This document shows positions 32,360 to 41,799 of a stretch of DNA of 64,000 bases, in pieces. Numbering within the stretch: position 1 is the first letter of the stretch; each line of letters begins with the position of its first letter. Origin of the DNA: JABDGM01 sp046349975 (GTDB taxonomy: Bacteria; Planctomycetota; Planctomycetia; Pirellulales; Lacipirellulaceae); the NCBI GenBank assembly GCA_046349975.1, contig JAXMBH010000010.1, forward strand, positions 62,001 to 126,000. Reading direction: 5' to 3'. The notes under the pieces were generated by a model that was not told the DNA's origin, did no database searches, and worked only from the letters and a program-made list of their open reading frames with translations. The translations under genes were made by a program, and so were the position numbers.

Positions 32360-32794
32360 CTAAGCCGAAGGCAGAATGACAACACTTTGGTCATCCGGTA
32401 ACAGACTTGCGATTGCTCGATCGAAGGTAACTAACTTCAATTGATGGGCGCGGGCGAAGAGAAGTAGTGCAGCGTCGGTAACTTGCCTGTGGCCGCTGAT
32501 CTTCGAAAACAGCCTATGAAATTCCGGTCCCGCAAGATCGGGTGCATGCGTTACGTAAGTATGTGACGGATGTGAGACCAATTTGCCGAGAAGGGCGCAA
32601 ACGCTTTTGCCGTCAGTTTTCACTCCGACGATTTTCGGATTTAAAGACAGTCGTAGAAATCCGCTTTGAGTCAGTATGCATGTAGCCCAGCCTGCGTTTG
32701 CGTTCGCATTAAACCAGTAGTGAGCTGTTTCATGATGTGTGTGGTTGGCCCACGCCAATGCGAGCAGCAGATTGACGTCGGGCAAGAAAGTCAA
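32360..32794 (-). CDS. PIN-domain toxin, VapC-like
   Basis: The 144 residues show PIN-domain acidic residues: Asp in FLPDVNLLLAL (residue 6), a middle Glu/Asp, Asp in TDAALLLFARAHQLKLVTFDRAI. It has the TA-system PIN length and would be a metal-dependent RNase. Its ATG overlaps the antitoxin stop (32791-32794), so the pair is coupled. Confidence 0.88.
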   Translation of the reverse strand: MTFLPDVNLLLALAWANHTHHETAHYWFNANANAGWATCILTQSGFLRLSLNPKIVGVKTDGKSVCALLGKLVSHPSHTYVTHAPDLAGPEFHRLFSKISGHRQVTDAALLLFARAHQLKLVTFDRAIASLLPDDQSVVILPSA

Positions 32795-33036
32795 AAGCCT
32801 TCCTCCTCAAGAAACTCACGCACTGCTTTTGGATCGATGCGCGGGGCAGACTCATCGAGTACGACTATGGGAAGTCCGTTTCGAGTCCCAAAACAGATGC
32901 CGCTCGCCGGTTTCTCCTCTTCTCCAATTACCTGCTCCAAAGTGGAGGCGACAAACTCATCAACAGTTTGTCCTCTGGTTTGCGCAACGCCGAGCGTGCG
33001 CTGATAAAGGCTGTCGTTAAGATTGACGGTCGACAT
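32791..33036 (-). CDS. Antitoxin of PIN toxin, VapB-like
   Basis: The 81 residues start MSTVNLNDSLYQRTLGVAQ… with AGGGA 9 nt upstream. An N-terminal ribbon-helix-helix-like segment (about 1-40) binds DNA, and an acidic C-terminal tail (…PKAVREFLEEEGF) would block the toxin. Two upstream Met codons are possible but lack a ribosome site. Confidence 0.75.
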   Translation of the reverse strand: MSTVNLNDSLYQRTLGVAQTRGQTVDEFVASTLEQVIGEEEKPASGICFGTRNGLPIVVLDESAPRIDPKAVREFLEEEGF

Positions 33037-33135
33037 CGAAGTATTCCCTGTTGCCATCCTTTTCAATTCTAGCCTGCCAGGAAACCAGGTCCAACCAGAG
33101 TTGCTCTGGGGTATGCGGGGCGTGGCATTCTGCGA

Positions 33136-34458
33136 CTAGGTCAGTTCACCCAGCGGACCGGCGGCGCAGTAGTTGGGGTTGCCGAATTGGGTGAGGCGAT
33201 GGCCGAAGCCGTGGGCCAGGGAGAGGAGGAGGCGGTTGTGAGGTTCGTTTTTGAATTGGAGTGAGCGGCCTGTTTTGAAGCCGAGGCCGCCGCCAACGAG
33301 GACGAACGGGATATTATCGAGTGTGTGCGAGTTGCCTTTGCCGAGCTCGTTAGTCCAGACGATCGTGGTGTTGTCGAGCATGCTGCCTGGGCCGCCGGGC
33401 TCGGGCGTTTCGGCGAGGCGTTTGGCGAGGTAGGCGAGTTGTTCGCAGTACCATTTGTTGATGCGGGTGAGGGCGTCGCGGGCGGAGTCGTTGCTGTCGG
33501 GTTCGTGGGAGAGGTGGTGGTGGCCGTCGTCAATGCCGAGCCACCGCATGCGGGCGTCGCTCACGGAGTTGGTGAACTGCAGTGTGGCAACGCGAGCGAA
33601 GTCGGCGGCAAAGCTGCTCACGAGGAGTTCGATTTGCAGCTTGCTGAGGCGCGGGAGATTATCATTCTCTTCTTTGACGCCGAGTTCGAGTTCGGGGACG
33701 GCGTGGCCGACCTCTGACGATGTATCGGCTCTCAGTTCTTGCTCCATCTCACGGACGAATGTCGTGTGCTCTTCCAGAAGTTGGCGGTCTTCGGCACTGA
33801 CGATCGATTCGACTTTCTTGAAGTCTGCCTGGAGGTCGTCGAGGACGCTGCGGAGGTTTTCCTGGTCCTTCATGCGGCCGTAAAGTTTGGCGAACATTTG
33901 GTCGGGGTCGTCGATCGGTGTGAGGGGCTTGTTGGGGCCGGCGTAGGACATGCGAGTCCAGGTGTCGGCGCGTTCGGGCACCAGGACGCCGAATTCGAGC
34001 GAGCCGAAACGGGTGCGTGTGGCGGGGTTGGCTTGGAGGAAATTTTTGAGTTCCTGATCGATCGAGATGCCTTTAGACCAGCCGGCGGGCGTGTCGGAGC
34101 CGCCTTGGATGTTGCCGGGGAACAGTTCGGTGCCGGTGAGCAGGCAGCCGATGCCCCGCATGTGGGCGTCGCCGTCGCCGCGGATTTTGTCGGAGAGCCC
34201 GTGGAGGATGAGCGTTTGCTTTTGGAATGGTTCGAGCGGCCGGAGGCTTTCTTTGAGCGTGAAGGTGTCGCCAGTTTCATCGGGCCAAAAATTGCTGGGG
34301 ACGATGCCGTTGGGGCTGAACATGATGATGAGCCGTTGGCGGCGGGCGGCGACTTCGCCCGCGCGCGCGAGGCTCTGGAGGTTCAGCATGAAGGGCATGG
34401 CAGCGGCGCCAATGCCGAGGTTGCGGAGGAATTCGCGGCGGGAGGCGTAGGTGAACAT
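33136..34458 (-). CDS. DUF1552 family protein
   Basis: The 440 residues begin MFTYASRREFLRNLGIGAAAMPFMLNL, a Tat-type leader. The body shows the DUF1552 pattern (…IIMFSPNGIVPSNFWPD…, …GDAHMRGIGCLLTGTEL…, …ELGKGNSHTLDNIPFVLVGGG…), a relative of the DUF1501 alkaline-phosphatase-like fold. It follows the DUF1588/1592-type gene 64 nt upstream on the same strand, the normal partner order. A Gly/Glu-coding GGCGGAA repeat lies between them. Confidence 0.88.
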   Translation of the reverse strand: MFTYASRREFLRNLGIGAAAMPFMLNLQSLARAGEVAARRQRLIIMFSPNGIVPSNFWPDETGDTFTLKESLRPLEPFQKQTLILHGLSDKIRGDGDAHMRGIGCLLTGTELFPGNIQGGSDTPAGWSKGISIDQELKNFLQANPATRTRFGSLEFGVLVPERADTWTRMSYAGPNKPLTPIDDPDQMFAKLYGRMKDQENLRSVLDDLQADFKKVESIVSAEDRQLLEEHTTFVREMEQELRADTSSEVGHAVPELELGVKEENDNLPRLSKLQIELLVSSFAADFARVATLQFTNSVSDARMRWLGIDDGHHHLSHEPDSNDSARDALTRINKWYCEQLAYLAKRLAETPEPGGPGSMLDNTTIVWTNELGKGNSHTLDNIPFVLVGGGLGFKTGRSLQFKNEPHNRLLLSLAHGFGHRLTQFGNPNYCAAGPLGELT

Positions 34459-34522
34459 GGCGGCGTTTGCAGGCGGAAGGCGGAAGGCGGAAGGCGGAAG
34501 CATGAGCGCCTATCGGCCCAGG

Positions 34523-36943
34523 TTATTGTACTGGCGGTGCCGGGGACGTCGTGTGGGGATTGGCTGATGTAGCGACGATTTCGCTTAGTAGTTGGCGGAT
34601 GTTGAAGTTGGATTTTTTGAAGTCTTGCTCGAGGGTGGCGAGTTCCGTCGGGCCGTAAGCGAAGATCGATTGCTTCACTGTATGGTGGAAGAGCTGCTTG
34701 ACGAAGGCGGTGTGGGATTCGTCGCTGGTGGCGATGAAGTTAGCGATGTCTTTCACGCCTTGGAATTTTTCGATTGCGCCGGCTTGCGTGAGGTAGCTGC
34801 CGGTGGCGTCGACAGGGTGATTCTTTTCGAGTTCGCGGTAGCGGCCGATGGCGTCGAAGTTTTCCAGCGTGAAGCCGAGCGGGTTGATCATGGCGTGGCA
34901 GCCCTGGCAGGCCTCGGGCTGCGTTTGCAGCGCGACGCGCTGGCGGGTGCTGAGGTCGGCGTGGAGCTCGGCCGGCAGCGGAGCGACGGCGGTTGCGGGC
35001 GGGCGGAGCACGCGCCCGAGCACGCTGCGCGAAATGAACACGCCACGATGGATGGGCGAGCTGGAGTTGGTGTAGGCGAGGCTGGCGAGCAAATAGGGAT
35101 GCGAGAGGACGCCGGCGCGGTGTGCCGGGTCGAAGTCGATTTTCCGGAAGGCGGCATCCGGCGGCAGGTCGACGCCGTAAATCTTCGCGAGGCGGCCGTT
35201 AAGCCAGACATCGTCACCGAGGACGAGTTGGCGGTAATCGGCGGCGTCGTTTTCGAGGAGGTCATCGATCGTAAGCTCGAGCGACGTGCGCAGGTCGGAG
35301 ATGACTTCCGGCGTAAACTCGGGGAAAGCGGCGGGGTCTTTGGAGATATCGCGCGGTTGGGAAATTTTGAGCCAGCCGAGGAAGAAGTCGCGGAGTTTGG
35401 CGTGCGTGCGCAGGTCGGGGAGCATACGCTCGAGTTGCGCGGCGACTTGGTCGGGAGTTTTGAGCTCGCCTTTGCGCGCGGCTTGGGTGAGTTCGTGATC
35501 GGGGATGGAGTCCCACAAGCCGAACGACATGCGGGCGGCAATGTTGTACGGGTCGTCGGCCGGACCGCTGACTTCGCGGTAGAGGAATCGCGGTGATTTC
35601 AGCGTGAGGAGCACAGAGCGTTTCACGGCGGCGAACAAGTCGTCGGCCGCATTGAATTGGCGGTTGACGAAGAGTTCGGTTTGTTCGTCGGTGAGGGGGC
35701 GGCGGAAGGCCCGCTCGGCGAGCAGCGTACAAAACTTGCGGAGAATCGGCTCGTTGGTGGCGACTTCGGGGCTGGCGCCCGAGAGTTGCTCGACATGGTC
35801 GGCGACATAGCCGGCCGTTTCGATGGCGGCCTCGGTGGTGGCTTCATCCCAAGCTTTGGAAATAGCCGTGCCGCGCTCGTAGCCGACGCTGCGATCATCG
35901 GGCGGGAAGTGGGTTTGCAGGACGAAAACCGGCGGGGCCGTGGTTGGCGAGAGGTTCCGCGACGCGATCACTTCCAGCGTGTGATTGGGGCGTTTCCACT
36001 CGAGCGAGATTGAAGTGTTGACGACCGCCTCGGCGGGTTCTTCTTGTTCAGCGTCGTTGTTCTTGGCGTCGTTCTTTCCCTTATCCTTCTTCTGTTTCTT
36101 TTCTTTCTTCTTGTCTTGCACGCCTTGCTTTGCGCGAGAGAACTCAAGCTTGATGGGGTACGCGCGACCGCCGAGGACATGTAGCTCACCGCGGTGCTCA
36201 GTGTCGTTGCCCGATTGGACCCAGGCGTCAATGAGTGGTTCCTGGAGGTCGTTCACGAATAGCCGGGCAGCGTGTTCGGTGCGGACGACGAACTCGTAGG
36301 TACCGGTATCTGGGGTGAGGACGGAGCCTTCCCAGGAAGCAGAGAATTCTTCTGGGTCGAGTTCGTTGGAATCCGGGCTGGAGGCGGCCCAATCGAAGTG
36401 CACTTCGGGGTCGGTGCGATCGATTTTGCGTTTATGGTCGACGTTGCGGGAGGCGAAGTACTGAGCGCGCAGGCCGCGGTCCGTGCCCCATTTGAAGTCC
36501 GACGGGCGGAAGCTGCCGATGATATCGGCGACGGCGTTTTGATATTGGCGGACGGTGAGGCGAGAGAGTTCGATGCGCACCGGTCGGTTGCGGTTGCGGG
36601 CGTCGGTCGAGTAGAAGGCGTCGTAGATAAAGGCTGCGACTTGAGCGGCTTCTGCTTCAGAGCACTTCGTGTCGGCGTCCTCGGGCATCGTCTCGTGGAT
36701 AACCTTGGTGAGCTCGATGACCGTTTGGTCGCCGGCGAGTGGTTCCGGATGGTTGCCTGTCGTGCCTTCGCCGGCTTGGCCATGGCAACGGGCGCATTGG
36801 TCGCGGTAGATTTGTTCGCCAGCGGTTGCGGCGGCGAATGTGGGCGACGGGTCGATAAGTTGCGCAAAAGCGAGGAGGAGGGTCGCTAGCGCTGGGAGAG
36901 CGCTGTGCAAACGAGGTCGCAGTTTGTGCTGCGGCGGTTGCAT
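34523..36943 (-). CDS. Cytochrome-c plus DUF1587/1592/1588/1585-type protein with inserted PA14
   Basis: The 806 residues start MQPPQHKLRPRLH…, followed by a signal peptide and a haem site CARCH (50-54). Domains then follow the DUF1587 (…LSRLTVRQYQNAVADIIG…), DUF1592, DUF1588 (…SSPIHRGVFISRSVLGRVLRPP…) and DUF1585 order. Near 140-280 a PA14-like beta domain is inserted and is itself interrupted by a Lys/Asp-rich run (KKKEKKQKKDKGKNDAKNND). A second CxxCH, CQGCH, is near 690. Exported, paired with the DUF1552 protein; substrate unknown. Confidence 0.87.
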   Translation of the reverse strand: MQPPQHKLRPRLHSALPALATLLLAFAQLIDPSPTFAAATAGEQIYRDQCARCHGQAGEGTTGNHPEPLAGDQTVIELTKVIHETMPEDADTKCSEAEAAQVAAFIYDAFYSTDARNRNRPVRIELSRLTVRQYQNAVADIIGSFRPSDFKWGTDRGLRAQYFASRNVDHKRKIDRTDPEVHFDWAASSPDSNELDPEEFSASWEGSVLTPDTGTYEFVVRTEHAARLFVNDLQEPLIDAWVQSGNDTEHRGELHVLGGRAYPIKLEFSRAKQGVQDKKKEKKQKKDKGKNDAKNNDAEQEEPAEAVVNTSISLEWKRPNHTLEVIASRNLSPTTAPPVFVLQTHFPPDDRSVGYERGTAISKAWDEATTEAAIETAGYVADHVEQLSGASPEVATNEPILRKFCTLLAERAFRRPLTDEQTELFVNRQFNAADDLFAAVKRSVLLTLKSPRFLYREVSGPADDPYNIAARMSFGLWDSIPDHELTQAARKGELKTPDQVAAQLERMLPDLRTHAKLRDFFLGWLKISQPRDISKDPAAFPEFTPEVISDLRTSLELTIDDLLENDAADYRQLVLGDDVWLNGRLAKIYGVDLPPDAAFRKIDFDPAHRAGVLSHPYLLASLAYTNSSSPIHRGVFISRSVLGRVLRPPATAVAPLPAELHADLSTRQRVALQTQPEACQGCHAMINPLGFTLENFDAIGRYRELEKNHPVDATGSYLTQAGAIEKFQGVKDIANFIATSDESHTAFVKQLFHHTVKQSIFAYGPTELATLEQDFKKSNFNIRQLLSEIVATSANPHTTSPAPPVQ

Positions 36944-37076
36944 GGCGAGTGGTGGCCCGTCGGTAAGGCGGCATGCGGGAGGAACCGGCTTGGCGGTTCG
37001 GGGGGGAGAACCTATTATAACGGCGGGAGGCGTGGGGTGCACGCGCTGGATATCGCTTGGAAGTGGCAGCCGAAAA

Positions 37077-37206
37077 TGTAGTAGGCACACTCTGCGTGCC
37101 GTTGCGGCCGTGCTATGGCGGAGCTTGGCTAATCAACACGGAGTAGAGCAAGTGGCCACTCCAAACCCGAGGGCTTCCGTTGAGGCATGGCGGAGCGTGC
37201 CTAGTA
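37077..37206. repeat. REPIN-like element, copy 1
   Basis: An arm built on TAGTAGGCAC…GTGCC (37077-37102) faces its inverted relative GGCA…GCGTGCCTAGTA (37184-37206) about 80 bp away. The same pair occurs at 58541-58656, and a lone arm at 14599-14624. Confidence 0.7.
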
Positions 37207-37212
37207 TAATGC

Positions 37213-37234
37213 GGACGGACAGGAATGTCCGTCC
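37213..37234. repeat. Palindrome GGACGGACA-GGAA-TGTCCGTCC
   Basis: A 9-bp perfect stem with a 4-nt loop, 20 bp downstream of the ROK gene's stop; no T tract follows, so it is not a standard terminator. Confidence 0.55.
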
Positions 37235-37253
37235 TGCGGCAAGAGCTTGATGG

Positions 37254-37913
37254 TTACGTTTTGATGTCTTCCCACACGCGGAGGCCGCCGAAGTAGGCGT
37301 TGTGATTGCCGCCGCGGCGGCAACCTTCGGGTAGCTCGTCGAGCTTCTTGTTGTTGCCGCCGCCGATGACGACGTAATCGGCGAAGAAGCAGTCTTTGAG
37401 AGCCTTCACGGCTTCGGTCACGTGCCGCTGCCACTTTTCGAGGTTGTTGTTCTCGAGAGCCTGCCGGTTGACGCACTCTTCGATCGTTTTGCCGTTGTGC
37501 AGGAGCAGATGGCCAACGGCGAGCGGCACAATGGTGCCATCCAAGATGAACGCGCTGCCGATGCTCGTACCAAGGCCGAGGTAGAGCATGCGGCCCCCTT
37601 CGTAGCTACCGAGGGCCTGCATGCAGGCGTCGTTCATGATCCGCACAGGCACCTTGAAGGCCGCGCCGTAATCGAAGTTGACCCAGCCGTCACCGAGATT
37701 GAATGGCTCGGCGACGGGATGGCCGTGGCGGACTTCGCCGGGGTAGCCGATGGTAACGCGGTCGAATTCCCAGTCGGCGGCCACTTTGATCAGTTCTTCG
37801 ACAAGCAGCTCAGGAGTGAAATGCTTGCCCGAGGGCACTTTGGCTTTATCCACTTCGCCGGTGGTCCAGATCTTGACGTTGGTGCCGCCGATATCGATGA
37901 CAGCGATGTGCAT
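37254..37913 (-). CDS. ROK family sugar kinase (polyphosphate glucokinase-like)
   Basis: The 219 residues open with the phosphate-1 loop MHIAVIDIGGTNVKIWTTG. Further on come IGYPGEV, the acidic base region RIMNDACMQALGSYEGGRMLYLGLGTSIGSA, and VVIGGGNNKKL. It is short for a ROK protein, like the polyphosphate glucokinase subgroup. It lacks the usual zinc-binding Cys cluster. The sugar and the phosphate donor cannot be read. Monocistronic, between repeats and a toxin module. Confidence 0.8.
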   Translation of the reverse strand: MHIAVIDIGGTNVKIWTTGEVDKAKVPSGKHFTPELLVEELIKVAADWEFDRVTIGYPGEVRHGHPVAEPFNLGDGWVNFDYGAAFKVPVRIMNDACMQALGSYEGGRMLYLGLGTSIGSAFILDGTIVPLAVGHLLLHNGKTIEECVNRQALENNNLEKWQRHVTEAVKALKDCFFADYVVIGGGNNKKLDELPEGCRRGGNHNAYFGGLRVWEDIKT

Positions 37914-38145
37914 GTGGAGGCCCTTGCGAAGGCAAGTTGGGTGGTTATTGGCGTGTTGAGAAGCAGGTTGATTGAGCGGGTGCGCTGTAGTGCAATTTGC
38001 GAGCCTAAGAGGGTTGGCTGAGGGCAATTTTGACCGGGTTTCGGGCGGTGCACTAAAATATAATGGGAACGATCGAATAAACGGAAGCTTCGCGAAAATC
38101 GGCCGGTCGGCTGGCGGTGAAAACAAGGTTATCGAGGACTCGGCA

Positions 38146-38367
38146 ATGACTTATCGCGGTCACGTGAGGAGCGGCCAGATCGTGTTGGACGAATCCGTGG
38201 CGCTGCCGGAGGGGGCGGAGGTGAATGTGGAAGTCGTGAAAGCGGCTGAACGATCGCCGGAAGACCTTAGCGCTGTATTGCTGCGGCATGCGGGCAAGGG
38301 GCGTGATTTGCCCGCGGATCTGGCGACGAATCACGACCATTATGCTCACGGTAAGCCCAAGATATGA
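38146..38367 (+). CDS. Antitoxin-like protein of PIN module
   Basis: The 73 residues (MTYRGHVRSGQIVLDESVALPEGAEVNVEV…) have a swapped-hairpin or AF2212-like N-terminus and a polar C-terminus. GAGG is 9 nt before the ATG. The stop overlaps the PIN gene start by 4 nt, so the pair is coupled. Confidence 0.75.
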   Translation: MTYRGHVRSGQIVLDESVALPEGAEVNVEVVKAAERSPEDLSAVLLRHAGKGRDLPADLATNHDHYAHGKPKI

Positions 38368-38765
38368 TGGCCACGTTTGTCGACAGTTTCTATCTGCTAG
38401 CGCTATTCAATCCGACTGATGCGGCTCATGATGCGGCTGTGTCGGCGGCCGAGGAGGCGTTTGGCACTCTCGTGACTACGGAATGGATACTTGCCGAAGT
38501 CGCGGATGCTTTGAGCAGCCCAAAGAATCGAGACGCCTGCGTTGATTTCTTGAATGACGTGCGGCAGTCGGCGGACGTGATTGTGGTGCCAGCTTCACAC
38601 GATTGGTTTGAATCAGGCTGGGCGCTGTATGGCGCTCGGCCGGATAAAGACTGGTCGCTTACTGACTGCATTTCCTTCGTCGTCATGAAGGAGCGCGGGA
38701 TCACCGATGCATTGACCGGCGACCATCATTTTGAGCAGGCGGGGTTCCGGGCAATTTTAAAGTGA
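38364..38765 (+). CDS. PIN-domain toxin
   Basis: The 133 residues show Asp in MMATFVDSFYLLALF, Glu in WILAEVADAL and two acidic residues in WSLTDCISFVVMKERGITDALTGDHHFEQ, which form the PIN metal site. It probably acts as a site-specific RNase held by the upstream antitoxin. Start at 38364 or 38367. Confidence 0.88.
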   Translation: MMATFVDSFYLLALFNPTDAAHDAAVSAAEEAFGTLVTTEWILAEVADALSSPKNRDACVDFLNDVRQSADVIVVPASHDWFESGWALYGARPDKDWSLTDCISFVVMKERGITDALTGDHHFEQAGFRAILK

Positions 38766-38913
38766 GCTTCCACCACCGAAGCTCAATATCGCAATCAGCC
38801 GCCGGGCGCTCGTCCGCGGCTTCCGCGATTCGAACCGCGGGCTAGCGCCGGCGGCTAATCAGGCGCTGCCGTTTGCAGAGCGATCAGCCGCAGTGGGCTG
38901 GTGCTATGCCCGA

Positions 38914-41568
38914 TCATTCCGCTGCACTTGAGGCCCGCGCAGCGTGTGTGTGCTGGCGTTGGGGCGTGAGGTGTTGGTGGTCGTGCGTAGGCTTGTGGTT
39001 CGGTTCGACCGGTAGGGGTTGATCGAGATCGTCGCGATTCGGCGTGAAGCCGCCGCCGTCGACGTCGACGAAAATCGGGTTGCTCACGGCGACGGGCATG
39101 GTATCGGCATGGGAGCCCATGATGCGGCCGAGGTGGCCGCCCAGATTGCCGGCAGCGACAATGATGTGGGCATCCGCTGGGAGCGGCACGTCAATCGTCT
39201 GGTCGAACTTCACGACACCGCCGGCGAACATGCCGGGGTTGGCGTGGCGCGTGAAATTGAGGTCTTGCTCGGGTCGTCCGTTAATGAAAACTTGCACGCG
39301 GTTTATGTCGAGCCAGTTGGCGCACTGCACTTTGACCTTTAGCTGCACTTTGTTGTTGACGGCCACGAGGTCTTGCCCAGGATCGGCGGTTGTCTTGCCG
39401 CTGGTGGCGGCGACCGTCATGAAGGGGCCATTCGTGACGATGGCCTGGCCGTGATGGAGCGCGTGGCACACGTCCATGAGCTGAGCTTGGCTGGGATCGT
39501 CGGTCGTCGAACGGATGTACGTGCGCAGGAAGCCGCTGCCGTGGAAGTTGTAATGAGCATCGGTGTTGACGACGCCCGGAATGCGATAGCCGAGGTTGAA
39601 CAGCTGCATCCAATAGATCATGCGATTACCGCGCTCGCGCCGCACGCTGTTGTCGAGCACTGGTTCGTCAAAGATGGCGGCGGGCGGGTGGATTTCCATC
39701 GTATCAGCGAAGTAGAACATCTTGCGGAAGCCCTGGTCGGGTTTGCCGTCGAGATCGCGGTCGCCGATCATTTGAGCGATGTTGGGATGATTGATCTGCA
39801 CGACTTTGTCGGCAGCGTTGTCCCACATCGCGAGGCGTTCAATCTGCACTTCGGGGTCGACATCGGGGCGCGGACCGCCGCCGTTTTGCTCATGCGTGTG
39901 GTAAACGAGTGGAAAGGCGTTTTGATGATCGATGGGCAGCGGTGCGCCGGTGAGTTCCATTCCGGTGCAGGTGAGCACTCGTTTGGTCGCATTGAAAAAC
40001 TCGAGGTGCGACTGATATGTGGAAATTCGCTGGTGCTCGGTGCACGGAATGAACTCGAGGCCTTCGGCGAGCAGGTTCAGGACCCGGCCGCGCTGGCTCG
40101 CCGTGTTGTCGCCAGAGGGGCTGGAGTGGCTGTGCATATCGGCACTGATCCAGCCGGCGCTGTCGACACTTTGGCTTAATTGTTCGGCGACGCGGGTCAC
40201 CTCGCCGGCGCGGACTTCGATTTCGCGTGTGACGGCATCGAACTCGGGCCCGTGGCTAATGAGCACTTCGTACCGGCCTGGGAACAACTCGACGCGGAAG
40301 TTGCCGTCCGGCGTGTACCACAGGTTGCGAACGCCGTTGATGGCGGAGTCGGGTCCGAAGTCGGGGTCGTCGATCTCTTTGCCGTAGAAGGCGACTTTGC
40401 AGGGGATCGGCTGGTTCGCCGAGTCGGTAATGTGGCCCTCGACGTAGGCCGCAGTGGGAAGTTCCCAGTGAAGCTCGGGAGTTGCGTCGGATGCATCCAG
40501 CTTGAACGCTTTTGGCTTGCGGCCCTGCGCTGTGACGCGGGCGGAGTACGAGCCAGGCGGGAGTTTTACCGCGATTTTGCCAGACTGGTCGGTGCGGCCG
40601 GCGCCGATTGGAGGTTCTTTCTCGGCGGCCGCGCTACGCTCGAGGCGAACGACGGCGTTGGGGACCGGGCCAGTTGCGTCACTTATCTCGATGATCTTGG
40701 CGACGAGCTTCTGCCCGCGCAGTTGCCGGGCGATAGCTTGGGTGCCGAGCGTATCGGCAGCGGAGAAGATGCGGCGTTCAAAGAGGAGTCGCTGGCCCGG
40801 AGCGATGGTGACGGTGTCGGCGCCAGACGCCGGTCGATAGTGCATCTTGGCCGGTCGACGGCGTTCAGTTTCTTCTTCGCGAACCGTGAAATCAGCGGCA
40901 ACGGGTTGCAGACCGTAGGCCTGCCTCCAATACGAGTCGTAGCACCACACCAAGCCGAGCGAAGGTTCGGCGCCGAACCGGAAATCGCCATCGGCGCGCA
41001 CTCCGTCAACCAGTTCGATATCGACAGGATGATCGGTGGGATTCGTAACGAGCGTCCGGATCGTGAGGTAGTCGTTGCCATCGGCAAGTTCGTAGCCGAC
41101 GGTTAGCTTGAGATCCTTCGCGGCGCTCGCACGCGAGTCCTTGAGTGGCGTGGCGGTGAAAGCGAGGCGTGCAGCTTTGGCGGTTGCCGGCGCACCCGCG
41201 GGCGTGAGTTCGGCCGGCCAATCGACGGGGCCCTCGAGTTTGTACGCCATCGCGTGCGGATAGAAGCAGCTGAGTTGGTCACTTTGGACGTCACGGCGCG
41301 TGAAGTCGATGAGCGAGCCGCCGACATCGCGCACGGTCATGTTGGCGTCGCGGCCGGCGACGGCCTTGGCGACCACTGCCATCAGCCTGTCGCTGCGCAG
41401 GGCGAAGTCGCCAAAGATCGCGTCGACTTCCTTGCCCTCGGGAACGAATGCCTGCCAGTTCTCTTGCGAGAGTTCGACCAGTTCCGCGGAGTAGGTGGCA
41501 GGGGGGAACGCGATAAACGCAGCGGCAAGAATTGCAAACGCAGTGGGACGAAGGCAACGCCTGAGCAC
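38914..41568 (-). CDS. CehA/McbA-type metallohydrolase (PHP domain), secreted
   Basis: I take the GTG at 41568 as start: AAAGGA is 8 nt upstream and a signal peptide follows (VLRRCLRPTAFAILAAAFIAFPPATYSAE), giving 884 residues. The N-terminal ~300 residues form a beta-rich domain, then a carboxypeptidase-regulatory-like fold (…GPVPNAVVRLERS…) occurs, then the PHP domain with DMHSHSSPSGDN, PCTEHQR, HPN and TDAHYNFHG metal ligands. The last 30 residues are His-rich (…THDHQHLTPQRQHTHAA). Family members hydrolyse carbamates or phosphoesters; the substrate is unknown. Confidence 0.85.
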   Translation of the reverse strand: MLRRCLRPTAFAILAAAFIAFPPATYSAELVELSQENWQAFVPEGKEVDAIFGDFALRSDRLMAVVAKAVAGRDANMTVRDVGGSLIDFTRRDVQSDQLSCFYPHAMAYKLEGPVDWPAELTPAGAPATAKAARLAFTATPLKDSRASAAKDLKLTVGYELADGNDYLTIRTLVTNPTDHPVDIELVDGVRADGDFRFGAEPSLGLVWCYDSYWRQAYGLQPVAADFTVREEETERRRPAKMHYRPASGADTVTIAPGQRLLFERRIFSAADTLGTQAIARQLRGQKLVAKIIEISDATGPVPNAVVRLERSAAAEKEPPIGAGRTDQSGKIAVKLPPGSYSARVTAQGRKPKAFKLDASDATPELHWELPTAAYVEGHITDSANQPIPCKVAFYGKEIDDPDFGPDSAINGVRNLWYTPDGNFRVELFPGRYEVLISHGPEFDAVTREIEVRAGEVTRVAEQLSQSVDSAGWISADMHSHSSPSGDNTASQRGRVLNLLAEGLEFIPCTEHQRISTYQSHLEFFNATKRVLTCTGMELTGAPLPIDHQNAFPLVYHTHEQNGGGPRPDVDPEVQIERLAMWDNAADKVVQINHPNIAQMIGDRDLDGKPDQGFRKMFYFADTMEIHPPAAIFDEPVLDNSVRRERGNRMIYWMQLFNLGYRIPGVVNTDAHYNFHGSGFLRTYIRSTTDDPSQAQLMDVCHALHHGQAIVTNGPFMTVAATSGKTTADPGQDLVAVNNKVQLKVKVQCANWLDINRVQVFINGRPEQDLNFTRHANPGMFAGGVVKFDQTIDVPLPADAHIIVAAGNLGGHLGRIMGSHADTMPVAVSNPIFVDVDGGGFTPNRDDLDQPLPVEPNHKPTHDHQHLTPQRQHTHAARASSAAE

Positions 41569-41799
41569 GGGTGAGATCCTTTCGTGCTGGAGGTGGGGGC
41601 GTGTGAGGTGGGAGCTAACCGTCCTTCTAGCGTACCCACAAAAGTTGGCGATGCGAACCCGCGCCAAAGAGTTACATCGATTGCGGGGTGGTGCCTGGGC
41701 TGGAAGTAACGCGCGCAAGCACTTCGCTACCGGCAGATTGTGGAAAGCCGCAACATTCGCCGGGAACGTTGTGATCGCAGCACGTGACGGAAGCTGCCA

